From NCBI RefSeq assembly GCF_011030405.1, contig NZ_JAAJTJ010000003.1:1-64000 (forward strand): a stretch of DNA of 64,000 nt. The letters are read 5' to 3'. The position numbers were made by a program, and so were the translations under genes. The notes beneath the pieces are model-generated. The model worked only from the letters and a program-made list of their open reading frames with translations, was not told the DNA's origin and did not search any database. Position 1 is the stretch's first letter. The number at the start of each line of letters is the position of its first letter. The DNA comes from Parapedobacter sp. SGR-10 (lineage in GTDB: Bacteria > Bacteroidota > Bacteroidia > Sphingobacteriales > Sphingobacteriaceae). Positions 16,820 through 26,129 of this stretch are shown here, one piece after another.

Positions 16820-18436
16820 ATGAAAAAGAATATATTATTCTATATAATATGTGTAGGCCTTTTATCTGGTCTGACCGCATGTGACGATAAGTTTTTGGAC
16901 AGGCAACCTATTGACTTCCTGTCTCCGGACAATTTTAAGACGGAGCGGGATATCCGGGAGGCGGTCAATGGTATATATAGAGCACACAATGACCTTTATG
17001 AACCCATTTATTTAGACTTTGTCATGGACAACGGATATTATGTGGAATATCAGTTGCTTTGGTCTAGAACTTTTAACAATGAAACCAATCAGGTAGTCAG
17101 CAAATGGGCACGAAACTATCGGATCATCCTGCGTGCCAATACGGTCTTGCACTATATTGATAATGTGGATATGCCCCAGGCAGCTTATGATCAGTATAAG
17201 GGTGAAGCCTTGTTTCTACGGTCGTTGGCCTATTTTGATCTGGCGTTTTTTTACGGCGATGTACCTTTGCGGCTAAAGCCGGAAAGTCTGGATGAAGCCG
17301 ATAAGCCATTGACTGCCGAAGCTGATGTCGTGCAACAGGTATTGGATGACCTGGAGACAGCGGCAGAACTGTTGCCACCGACCTATGCGCCTGATAACAG
17401 AGGCAGGGCAACAAAAGGCGCTGCGCTGGCACTCAAAGCGCGGGTGTTACTGTTTAATCATCATTATACGGAAGCCGCGGAATATTGCCAAAAGGTACGT
17501 GAATTGGACGTATACGAAATCTATAACCAATATGACCAATTATTTTTGCCGGAGGGCGAAGCCGACAATAAGGAAGTTCTCTTTGATATGCAGTTTGAAA
17601 GAAGGGCGCAGCCATTTGGTCTCTCCAACCAATGGTATACCCGGCTTCGTTCGTGGAGCGGGCTGATGGTGTCCTACGAACTTTATGAGCAGTATTATTC
17701 TACCAATGGACTGTCTATAAACGATCCCAATAATACCTTGTATGATCCTTCGGTGCGGCCGACAGGTCTTAAGACTCCCTCGAATTACGTGAAAGAAGGG
17801 GGCTACGACAACCGTTTTACAAACCGTGACCCCAGATTGCATTATACGCTTATTGTGCCTTACTCCATTCGGGACTATCATGTGGAGACAGGTGCACCGC
17901 AGGTATATTATCCATCACAGACGCAGAACGCGAATTTTACAAGTTTCCGGGTACGAAAATATATAGATTTTTCGGATAACGGGACTAATAATGTTTCCGG
18001 TGTCAATCCGGTGATTATCCGTTATGCAGATGTATTGTTGATGGAAGCTGAAGCGTTGGTGGAGAGCGGAACCTATGATGAGGCACACGTCTATAGTCTT
18101 ATCAATCAGGTGCGGCAACGTCCGGGGGTGATGATGCCCAAAGTAGAGGATGTGGAAGGTACGGGACTACTGCCAGAGGATCTGATTGAGGTGATCCGCC
18201 ATGAAAGACGGGTGGAATTTGCTTTTGAAGGTTTGCGGATATATGATGTCATGCGGTGGGAAATTGGGCAGGAGGCTTACCAGAACCTGCATGGATACCG
18301 ACCCTCTAAACTTACGCCAAATAATATCGAATATGAAATATATACGGTACAGGAGCGTTCATTTGATCCCTCCAAAGGCTATCGTTGGCCTATACCAAAG
18401 TCGGAATTGGATGCGAATAAGGGGATTATCAGATAA
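16820..18436 (+). CDS. SusD/RagB-type glycan-binding lipoprotein (1)
   Basis: A 538-residue surface lipoprotein (lipobox near LTAC, Cys21) beginning CDDKFLDRQPIDFLSPDNF, the classical SusD N-terminus. TPR-like helices follow (LRANTVLHYID, AYDQYKGEALFLRSLAYFDLAFFYGDVPL). The C-terminus has the expected VEFAFEGLRIYDVMRWEIG and the terminal RWPIPKSELDANKGI. It forms the lid of the SusC immediately upstream and binds the oligosaccharide. The sequence cannot tell which glycan. Confidence 0.95.
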   Translation: MKKNILFYIICVGLLSGLTACDDKFLDRQPIDFLSPDNFKTERDIREAVNGIYRAHNDLYEPIYLDFVMDNGYYVEYQLLWSRTFNNETNQVVSKWARNYRIILRANTVLHYIDNVDMPQAAYDQYKGEALFLRSLAYFDLAFFYGDVPLRLKPESLDEADKPLTAEADVVQQVLDDLETAAELLPPTYAPDNRGRATKGAALALKARVLLFNHHYTEAAEYCQKVRELDVYEIYNQYDQLFLPEGEADNKEVLFDMQFERRAQPFGLSNQWYTRLRSWSGLMVSYELYEQYYSTNGLSINDPNNTLYDPSVRPTGLKTPSNYVKEGGYDNRFTNRDPRLHYTLIVPYSIRDYHVETGAPQVYYPSQTQNANFTSFRVRKYIDFSDNGTNNVSGVNPVIIRYADVLLMEAEALVESGTYDEAHVYSLINQVRQRPGVMMPKVEDVEGTGLLPEDLIEVIRHERRVEFAFEGLRIYDVMRWEIGQEAYQNLHGYRPSKLTPNNIEYEIYTVQERSFDPSKGYRWPIPKSELDANKGIIR

Positions 18437-18467
18437 AGGATTATAAACAAACAAGAAAACCTGTTTA

Positions 18468-20036
18468 ATGATGTTAAATATGAAATGGACGAAACAAAAA
18501 GGACTTCTGCTCACCATTATTGGAGTAGGCTTACTCTTAGGAGCGTGTAAAGACGAACTTCAACCTACAGTCACAAAAGATGTGTTGGATGCCAATATTA
18601 GTTTTAAGATCAAACCCGAAGCAGGGACGGAATTTATTCTGAACTTATATCATACACAGGATGAAAACGAACCGTTCTACCAACGTGATCCCGATATGGT
18701 TCTCAAGAGAACACTGAGTACAAGCGATGTCGAAAATGGCTTTACTTTACCCATCGAAGAGTTGGACAGAAATGGTTTTGCGTATGTCACGGCCTTTGTC
18801 GATGTAGATGGGGACGGCGTGTTGAGTGAAGGAGATATCGCTACGGGTTACTTTGAGCAGACACTGAGGAAGGTGATGCGCGGCACAGCGAAAGCCAGTA
18901 ATGTCGCCCATCGCGAGTTTCTGACCATAGAGATGGCCGAACTGTACACAACTCTGGTGTCTTTTGAGGCCGATTTTTCCTTTACGATTGCACCGGCCGA
19001 AGACACGAAGCTGTTGCTCCATCTTTACTATGCCGACCAGGAAGAACCCAACTTCTTTGAGCGTGCGCCTGATGACGTCCGGGAGGTTGTACTGACTGCA
19101 GATGAGATACGCGATGGAGCAAAGATATCGCTCAATGATATGCAGGATAATCCCTATGTCTACGCGATGGCTTATCTGGATATCAATGGCAATGGTAATC
19201 TGGATCATGCTGATGTAGCTGCCGTCTATCCGGGGAAATCTCTGATGGATATCATCTCGGGAACAGAAACAGCTGCCAGTATCGCAGGCGAAGAGAGTGT
19301 AGAGATGGATATGAAAGATTGGTTTATCCAGGAAGACGGTGTACTGAGGGATATAGACGGTAATGTGTATCAGACTGTCATGATCGGCACGACGGAATGG
19401 ATGGCAGAAAACCTCAAGACAACGCGTTTTAGAAATGGTGATGCTTTGGTTACGGGGCTTTCTAATACCGATTGGGCTGCTACATTTACGAATGGCCGTG
19501 TGCGTGCCTATGCGGTATATCCCTATACAGAATCCGGTGGTACGGTATCGTCGGAAGCCGAGATGATCGCCAGATACGGATTACTGTACAACGGCTATGC
19601 GGTAGAGGATACACGTGGCCTGTGCCCTGTGGGGTGGCGCGTGGCTTCAGACGATGATTTTAAGGCACTTGAAGAAGCCGCCGGAATGCCGGATGACCTA
19701 TTGGATGCAACCAGTTGGAGAGGGACTCCTACACTTAGCCCGAATGTTGGCCTTAAGTTGCGTAGTACAGAAGGTTGGCCTCTTGTGGGTACGGATGATC
19801 TGGATTTTAAAGCACTGCCTGCCGGTGTTAGGGCAGAGACAGGGGTTTACGGTAATTTCATTAATGCCGGTAACAACGGTAGTCTCGCCAGGGCTGCTTT
19901 CTGGACATCTACAAATGGAAATGAATCGGGCACCTTGGGATATAGAAGATTGATTGAAAGCTCCCGCCCACATTCTGTACTTAGAGGTACTGTTGCAAAA
20001 CGGGAAGGATATTGTGTGCGATGCGTGAGGGAATAG
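18468..20036 (+). CDS. Surface lipoprotein with duplicated N-domain and FISUMP domain (1)
   Basis: A 522-residue lipoprotein (lipobox LLGAC). Two related repeats of about 130 residues occupy the N-terminal half. Each has a LYHTQDENEPF- or LYYADQEEPNF-type segment and a DVDGDGVLSEGDIA or DINGNGNLDHADVA loop that looks like an EF-hand/dockerin calcium site. The C-terminal part is a FISUMP domain: DIDGNVYQTVMIGTTEWMAENL, then GLCPVGWRVASDDDF, ending RCVRE. FISUMP domains are common on Bacteroidota and Fibrobacter surface proteins. The place directly after SusD is where SusE/F-type surface glycan-binding proteins sit, so that role is inferred. A paralogue sits in operon 3 at 50847. Confidence 0.85.
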   Translation: MMLNMKWTKQKGLLLTIIGVGLLLGACKDELQPTVTKDVLDANISFKIKPEAGTEFILNLYHTQDENEPFYQRDPDMVLKRTLSTSDVENGFTLPIEELDRNGFAYVTAFVDVDGDGVLSEGDIATGYFEQTLRKVMRGTAKASNVAHREFLTIEMAELYTTLVSFEADFSFTIAPAEDTKLLLHLYYADQEEPNFFERAPDDVREVVLTADEIRDGAKISLNDMQDNPYVYAMAYLDINGNGNLDHADVAAVYPGKSLMDIISGTETAASIAGEESVEMDMKDWFIQEDGVLRDIDGNVYQTVMIGTTEWMAENLKTTRFRNGDALVTGLSNTDWAATFTNGRVRAYAVYPYTESGGTVSSEAEMIARYGLLYNGYAVEDTRGLCPVGWRVASDDDFKALEEAAGMPDDLLDATSWRGTPTLSPNVGLKLRSTEGWPLVGTDDLDFKALPAGVRAETGVYGNFINAGNNGSLARAAFWTSTNGNESGTLGYRRLIESSRPHSVLRGTVAKREGYCVRCVRE

Positions 20037-20057
20037 CTAAGTGTACGCAATGACAAA

Positions 20058-20097
20058 AAAAAGACCGTTTTCTGAATGTTTAGAAAGCGGTCTTTTA
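20058..20097 (+). terminator. Terminator ending operon 1
   Basis: AAAAGACCGTTTTCT pairs with AGAAAGCGGTCTTTT (one G-T pair), with an 8-base loop, then TATTT. It lies about 20 bases after the FISUMP stop and separates operons 1 and 2. Confidence 0.9.
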
Positions 20098-20256
20098 TTT
20101 CCCTCATACAGACTTATCATAGTTTTGCAACAATATAGTTGATTGTTGTCGCAAGACCTTTTTATAAGGATATTTTGTCGTAAAACGACTTATAGTCTCC
20201 CCTCTTATATTAAAATACTCTCTGAATAACACCACCAGCAAACTTTTTCAAAAAAA

Positions 20257-20326
20257 ATTGGTATTTCGATTTTGTTCAATTATATTTGTTATATATAATT
20301 ATAGACCATACCAGACCAGACTATTT
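20257..20326 (+). promoter_or_regulatory. Operon 2 promoter with the same downstream operator
   Basis: TTG (20258-20260), a 20-base spacer and TATATTTG (20281-20288), followed by the operator 20302-20324. The 32 bp 20295-20326 are identical to 12131-12162. The A-run and GGTATTTCNTTTTGTTC upstream are also shared with operon 1. The region reads as a duplicated regulated promoter. Confidence 0.7.
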
Positions 20327-20367
20327 AAGCATGGTTGTTGGTGGAGGGAAATTTTAAATCTAGTAAC

Positions 20368-20400
20368 ATGGATAAAAATCATATGTTTTTTGGAAAATAA
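20368..20400 (+). other. 10-codon leader ORF, operon 2
   Basis: Encodes MDKNHMFFGK and lies 43 bases after the operator, mirroring the operon 1 leader ORF (12201-12233). A second mini-ORF (MRDQPMGC) starts at 20408. The remaining leader to 20586 holds nothing else I recognise. Confidence 0.3.
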
Positions 20401-20586
20401 ACTCATCATGCGTGACCAACCTATGGGGTGCTAAACGGACAGTGGACATTTTCTTGTACCGGTAGTGTAAGGTGCGCCGAAGTATGTTAGGATACGGATA
20501 GAATAAACCAGAACCAGCTATTGCAGTCCAATAGATCACTGCTATACGAGATTATAAATTTAAAAATAGAAAGATAAACGATAAAA

Positions 20587-23178
20587 ATGAGCCGATTTGT
20601 AAAGTATGCCTTCTTAAAATGGAGTTTTTTAATATTAAGCAGTTGCTTGTCCATGATAGCAGCACGGGCGCAGCAGTCTACAGCGGGAGAAGAACGCCTG
20701 TCACTCAATGGACGTTGGGCATTTAAAACCATTAGTACATTGGAAGAAGCTCCTGCATATGCCCGTCCCGACACCGTTTGGCAGAAAAGTGACTCTTTGC
20801 TTGTTCCCGGCAATTGGGATACCGAATCAGCTTATGCCCAATATAAAGGTCTGGGGATGTATCGCCGGAGTATTCATGTACCTGCCGCATGGAAAGATGA
20901 TATTGTACGTCTGCATTTTGAGGCGGTCTATGAGACAGCCCATGTATATGTAAACGGACGGTATGTGGGCATGCACAGAGGTGGGTACACACCATTTGAG
21001 TTTCGTGTAGAAGATCTGTTAAAAATCGGTGAAAACAACATGATCGCGGTGGTGGCCGACAATAGATACAGGAGAGGAGCTTGGTGGCCATGGGGAGGGA
21101 TCAGCAGAAATGTTTCCCTAAAACGAAATAAGGCTGTCCGGGTAAACCAGCTTCTCGTCACGCCTGAAGTTGATTTGCAGACAAAGAAAGGGGAGGTCGC
21201 GATAGCCTACCGTTTGGAAAATAATGCGTTGCACGAAAATGGGGTGGAAGTCTCCGTACAACTATTTGCAGATGACCAATATACATCCGTACTCGCGGAT
21301 ACCAGTTATTCTGTAACTATTCCCGACGAACAAACCACTTCACAGAAAATCACCTTTCGGTTGTCCGATGCCGTGAAACTGTGGCATATCGATTATCCCA
21401 ATCTGTATGGCTGTGAAATCACCCTTAGCAAAAACGGTCAGAAAATACATCAGAAACGTAGCACCTTTGGTTTTCGCAAGGTCGAAATCAATGGACAACA
21501 GCTGTTGCTGAACGGAGAGCCGGTAAAGCTTGCCGGTTTTAACCGGGTGCACGATCACCGTGCCGTGGGAAACACCGAACCGCTGTGGCTCATTAAAAAA
21601 GACTTGGACCACATGAAAAGTCTGGGATGCAACATGACACGGATGATGCACGCGCCGCTTTCTTCGGAACTATTGGCGTATGCAGATAAAATAGGTATGC
21701 TGATCATTGGCGAAATCCCGGTTTGGGGCATCGAAGATCCGCAGTCATTTGAGAACAATCCGCTGACGCGCCATTGGTTGCAGGAAATGATCGAACGTGA
21801 CTACAACCATCCTTCGGTGATCGGTTGGAGCATGGGCAACGAATTGGCGGCAGACAAAGACGACCGGAAACAATTGGCCATGAGCCGTGAACAGTCCCAA
21901 TATGTGATCTCGATGATGCGGTATGTGCGGGAAGAGCTGGACAGCACGCGTTTGGTCACTTACGTTTCGTTTACCTCTTTCAGAGACAACGACCCCAAAA
22001 CAGAACCCGCCCACCATGCCGACATGCTCTGTTTCAACAGTTATGGCGATTTTGTGGAGACCGCTGAAAAGATCCATCAGCGCTGGCCTGATAAGTTGAT
22101 TCTGGTGACAGAATTTGGGCAGGATCAGGTAGGCCACCACCCCGATGATACGCTAGATGCACGTCTTGCAGACAGACTGCGACGTGCGGCGTCATTGCCG
22201 TATGTCGCGGGAGCTTCACTCTGGACCTACAATGATTATCGGAGTGATTACAAAGGCACACCCTTGGGCGGTGATCGTACCTGGGGTGTAGTGGATGTAT
22301 GGCGTACCCCAAAACGGGCCGCACGGCAGATCCGTGATGCATTTGCACCGATAGCCGGTTTGGATGCCGATTGGAATGTCCGTCAAAATAAAGTCGTAGT
22401 GACCATCGACCCTAGGGCAAGCAATGCATTGCCGACTCATGTGTTGTATGATTACAAATTGCAATTGGAGACGTATGACAAAAACGGACAGCACTATGGA
22501 AAGGATGCCATTGTATTGGAAACGATCCGTCCCGGGGACAACCGTGTCCAACATACTTTTACCCCGGCAAAAAAGGGAAAGAATATATCGTCTGTCAAGG
22601 TGAGTTTGCTCAACCCTACAGGTCATCACGTTTATGAACGCTTTGTTTATAGCGATGTTCCGACCCAACCGGAGATAACGCAACTCTTGATCTCTGATAC
22701 CGCGGCAAGATTTTATTTCAAACCTGTATTGCCCGAAAATGAGATCGTTTTGATTCTGCCCGGAGGGGATACGGTCAAGACCATAGCCTCCTCTATAGAT
22801 ATTTCCAAAAAGCAATTGTCCGGAAATGGAAAAGTGCAGCTATATGTTGCCAACCATAAGGGACAAAGCAAACCCTTGTCCCATGAACTGCAATTTGCAG
22901 GTGCGGCACTACCTCCGGTCATTCGAAAGGCTATGCAGGTCACGGATGGGCTCGTGGTAGGATATGAAGTAAAACGTCATGACGGCCGTTATCGTATCCA
23001 GTATCGTCGTGCAGGAACCCCCGAAAATGTACGTGAATTTGAGACAGAATTGGAAGGTTCTGCGAAAATAAACCTTTTAGATCCGGAGGGATATGAGGTG
23101 AGGATCAGGGAAGAAAGCGAAGGTATGGAAAGCCAATGGTCGCCTTGGCAGAAGGTGGAATCCAAAGAGAGCGTATAA
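20587..23178 (+). CDS. GH2 family beta-glycosidase (LacZ-like)
   Basis: An 863-residue secreted enzyme (signal peptide ending near ARAQ). The domain order is GH2: a jelly-roll sugar-binding domain (about 35-180, with [19 protein letters not shown]), an Ig-like domain, and a TIM barrel (about 300-610). Catalytic residues are visible: acid/base Glu419 in SMGNEL and nucleophile Glu509 in [16 protein letters not shown] and RMMHAP are typical subsite motifs. The C-terminal part (about 620-860) forms further Ig-like domains. GH2 enzymes are exo-acting retaining beta-galactosidases, glucuronidases or mannosidases; beta-galactosidase fits the neighbourhood best. First gene of operon 2, with a sulfatase 11 nt downstream. 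Confidence 0.93.
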
Positions 23179-23189
23179 AATAGACAACA

Positions 23190-24632
23190 ATGAATGCGAT
23201 ACTTTTAAAGAGCACAATAGGCTTAGTTGTCATGATGGTTGCCTTTACAGGCTATGGACAAAAAAGCAGCAACACTAAAAGCCCCAATATCATTGTTATC
23301 CTGACGGATGACATGGGAAACAATGACGTGGGATTTAACGGATGTCAGGATATCCCGACGCCCAATATAGATCGTATCGCGGATGAAGGTGTGAAGTTTC
23401 CACAAGGCTATGTCACCTTTGCGGTCTGTGGGCCGAGCCGTGCAGGATTGATTACCGGACGTTATCAGAGTAGGTTTGGTTTTGATCGTACACCTGTTTT
23501 TGCACCAAGCGATCCCGAAATGGGACTACCCAAAACCGAACAGACCATGGCAGAAATGCTGAAAACAGCCGGGTACCGTACGATGCTATCTGGCAAATGG
23601 CACGTCGGAGCACATGCCGAAGTACATCACCCAAACAAACGTGGATTTGATGAATTTTTTGGTTTTCTCGCCGGAGGACATCGTTATTTTCCGCAGGATT
23701 GGACTTTTCAGTCCGAATATGACGCAGAGGGTAACGAAGAGCATGGCTATCGAACCAAGTTGCAACGCAATGGACAAGTGATTGAAAATGAAACGGAATA
23801 CCTTACGGATGCTTTTTCCCGTGAAGCGGTAAATTTCGTCAAGGATAACAAGGATCAGCCATTTTTCCTTTATCTGGCATACAATGCGCCACATACGCCT
23901 TTGCAGGCGACAGAGAAATATCTGGACCGCTTCAAGCACATCGCAGACGAGAAACGACGCATCTATGCCGCTATGGTCAGTGCGGTGGATGACGGTGTGG
24001 GACGTTTATTGGATCAATTGGATGCTTTGGGGATTGCCGAAAACACCATGGTTTTCTTCCTGTCAGACAATGGCGGACCAAAAAACGCCAATGCCTCCGA
24101 CAACGGTATATTGCGTGGAGGTAAATCCACATGGTACGAAGGTGGCATCCGTGTACCCTTTGCCATGCGTTGGCCGGCAAAGATAAAACCTAATCAAGTA
24201 TATTATGCACCTGTCATTTCCCTGGATATCTTTTCTACCGTGGCGGCAAATTTGGGACGCCCCGTAAAAGTCAAAAACAAGCTGGATGGTATAGACCTGG
24301 TTCCTGTGGTGACCCGCCCGGAAAAAACGGCACCCGACAGAACGCTTTTTTGGCGGATGTATGACAGGGACTTGTATGTGGCCCGTAACGGCAATGGAGC
24401 GTTCAAAGTACTGACAAAACCAAATGGGAACGAACTCTATAACCTGGATGATGATGTTTCGGAAAAAAACAATCTACTGAAAAGCGGTAAGAATAGAGAA
24501 GCGTATGACGCTTTGGTAAAAGAACTGGAAGCCTGGAAAAAAGAGATGGCAAAAGAACCCGCATTTTTAGGCTTGGCAGAGCTTAAAGAATATTGGGAGA
24601 TTCAACGACAAAAGAAACAAAACAACAAATAA
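23190..24632 (+). CDS. S1 family sulfatase (1)
   Basis: A 480-residue secreted arylsulfatase-fold enzyme (signal peptide ends near GYGQ). Metal-binding Asp pair in ILTDDMG; formylglycine motif CGPSRAG with Cys80; GKWHVGAH supplies the conserved Lys/His, and LSDNGG the second metal site. The Cys-type motif requires oxidation to formylglycine by FGE or an anaerobic maturase, neither of which is in this window. It removes sulfate esters from oligosaccharides in the periplasm or at the surface. A close paralogue is at 48615 (operon 3), sharing PTPNIDRIA and the GGHRYFP segment. Its stop overlaps the next start by one base (TAATG). Confidence 0.93.
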   Translation: MNAILLKSTIGLVVMMVAFTGYGQKSSNTKSPNIIVILTDDMGNNDVGFNGCQDIPTPNIDRIADEGVKFPQGYVTFAVCGPSRAGLITGRYQSRFGFDRTPVFAPSDPEMGLPKTEQTMAEMLKTAGYRTMLSGKWHVGAHAEVHHPNKRGFDEFFGFLAGGHRYFPQDWTFQSEYDAEGNEEHGYRTKLQRNGQVIENETEYLTDAFSREAVNFVKDNKDQPFFLYLAYNAPHTPLQATEKYLDRFKHIADEKRRIYAAMVSAVDDGVGRLLDQLDALGIAENTMVFFLSDNGGPKNANASDNGILRGGKSTWYEGGIRVPFAMRWPAKIKPNQVYYAPVISLDIFSTVAANLGRPVKVKNKLDGIDLVPVVTRPEKTAPDRTLFWRMYDRDLYVARNGNGAFKVLTKPNGNELYNLDDDVSEKNNLLKSGKNREAYDALVKELEAWKKEMAKEPAFLGLAELKEYWEIQRQKKQNNK

Positions 24633-26071
24633 TGATGAAGAAGACACGATATTATATTGCAGTTTTATGGTCTGGACTTGTCCTGCTTGTTGTGTCAATG
24701 GGGCATGCACAGGACAGCAGTGATCTTGATAAGATAGCTGCTTCCCAGGGAGGAAGCTCCCCGTTATTGTTTACCGTGCCAAATGATAACGTACAGCCTG
24801 TTGTACCGGGCAGTTTCTCGCACAGTAACGAATGTACGGTGAGATCGGGCATCCCCAACTTGCTCCATAAAGCCAAAAATGGAAAAGAGATCACCGTAGC
24901 CTTTATCGGTGGTAGCATTACGCAGAGCAGGGACAGCTATCGGATGCAGACCGCTCGGTATATGCAAAACCGGTTTCCAAAAGCCGCGTTCAAATGGGTG
25001 AATGCCGGTGTGTCCGGTACGGGTACGGATTTGGGCGCATTTCGTATCCGTGAGCAGGTACTTCGGCATCAGCCCGATTTGATCTTTATTGAGTTTGCCG
25101 TCAATGGGGCTTATCAGCCCGGCATGGAAGGCATGGTTCGCCAGATCATCAAAGCCAATCCCTATACAGATATTTGCCTGATCTATACGATTCAGAACGG
25201 TCAGACGGCATATTACCAACGCGGCGAAGTGCCCCCTAATATTCAAGGTTTGGAACGTATTGCCCAACATTATAATCTGCCGACGATCCATTTGGGAATG
25301 GAGCCGGCCGCACTGGAAGCACAGGACAAACTTGTTTGGAAAGGTACCCTGCAGCAGGCCGGAGACCGTATATTATTTTCGAGAGACGGCATCCATCCGG
25401 CCAGGGCCGGTGGCGATCTATATGCTGCCGCAATTGCACGGGCGATGGAGAAAATGGATAAATTGGCTACCCCGACAGCCCATGCGCTTCCTGCTCCGCT
25501 GATGACGGCCGCTTGGGAAGAAGCCGGGATGTATGATCCGCGGGAAATCGCGGTGTTTGATCCAGACTGGACAGCAGTTGTCACGAAGCAATCGGCACTC
25601 AAGCAGTTTCAAGGGTGGTTTGACACGATCATGACCGCGGAAAAGCCGGGAGCGTCCTTCACTTTTTTCTTTGAAGGCGATCAGTTTGGTTTCTTTGACA
25701 TTGGCGGTCCGGAAGCCGGACAACTCTCTGTGTGGATCAATGACCAGCCGGTAGGTGTGAAAATGATTACCGAACGGGGGTATCGGTTGCGTGAAGTCAG
25801 TGGATTGGATGGCGATACTGTACTAAATCGGTTCAATAGTTATTGCAACAACCGATACCGCGGGCAGTATGATGTCATCCAGTTGCAACCCGGAAAGCAT
25901 AAAGTAACATTGAAGATATCTCCTGCAAAAGCGGATAAACACGAGATATTAGGGCCTACTAAGTTGAAAGACATTACCGCAAACCCCGAGAAATACGATC
26001 GCACAGCTATCTACTTAGGTAGGATTTTGCTTCGGGGGAAGCCGGTAAAAGGAGGAACTGAAGGTATGTAA
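24632..26071 (+). CDS. Secreted SGNH/GDSL-like esterase
   Basis: A 479-residue protein with a signal peptide ending near GHAQ. I start at ATG 24632, overlapping the sulfatase stop by one base. SGNH blocks are visible: block I FIGGSIT (Ser95), block II VNAGVSGTGT (Gly), block III EFAVNG (Asn), and block V SRDGIHPA (Asp and His). The C-terminal 170 residues form a separate beta-rich module (FFFEGDQFGFFDIGGPEAG), perhaps carbohydrate-binding. Enzymes of this type deacetylate polysaccharides, so it probably removes O-acetyl groups. It is translationally coupled to the sulfatase. Confidence 0.85.
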   Translation: MMKKTRYYIAVLWSGLVLLVVSMGHAQDSSDLDKIAASQGGSSPLLFTVPNDNVQPVVPGSFSHSNECTVRSGIPNLLHKAKNGKEITVAFIGGSITQSRDSYRMQTARYMQNRFPKAAFKWVNAGVSGTGTDLGAFRIREQVLRHQPDLIFIEFAVNGAYQPGMEGMVRQIIKANPYTDICLIYTIQNGQTAYYQRGEVPPNIQGLERIAQHYNLPTIHLGMEPAALEAQDKLVWKGTLQQAGDRILFSRDGIHPARAGGDLYAAAIARAMEKMDKLATPTAHALPAPLMTAAWEEAGMYDPREIAVFDPDWTAVVTKQSALKQFQGWFDTIMTAEKPGASFTFFFEGDQFGFFDIGGPEAGQLSVWINDQPVGVKMITERGYRLREVSGLDGDTVLNRFNSYCNNRYRGQYDVIQLQPGKHKVTLKISPAKADKHEILGPTKLKDITANPEKYDRTAIYLGRILLRGKPVKGGTEGM

Positions 26072-26129
26072 CAATATGGAATAAACAAAAGGTTGAATAA
26101 GAAAAGAATCTAGAGATAATAGAAAACAG

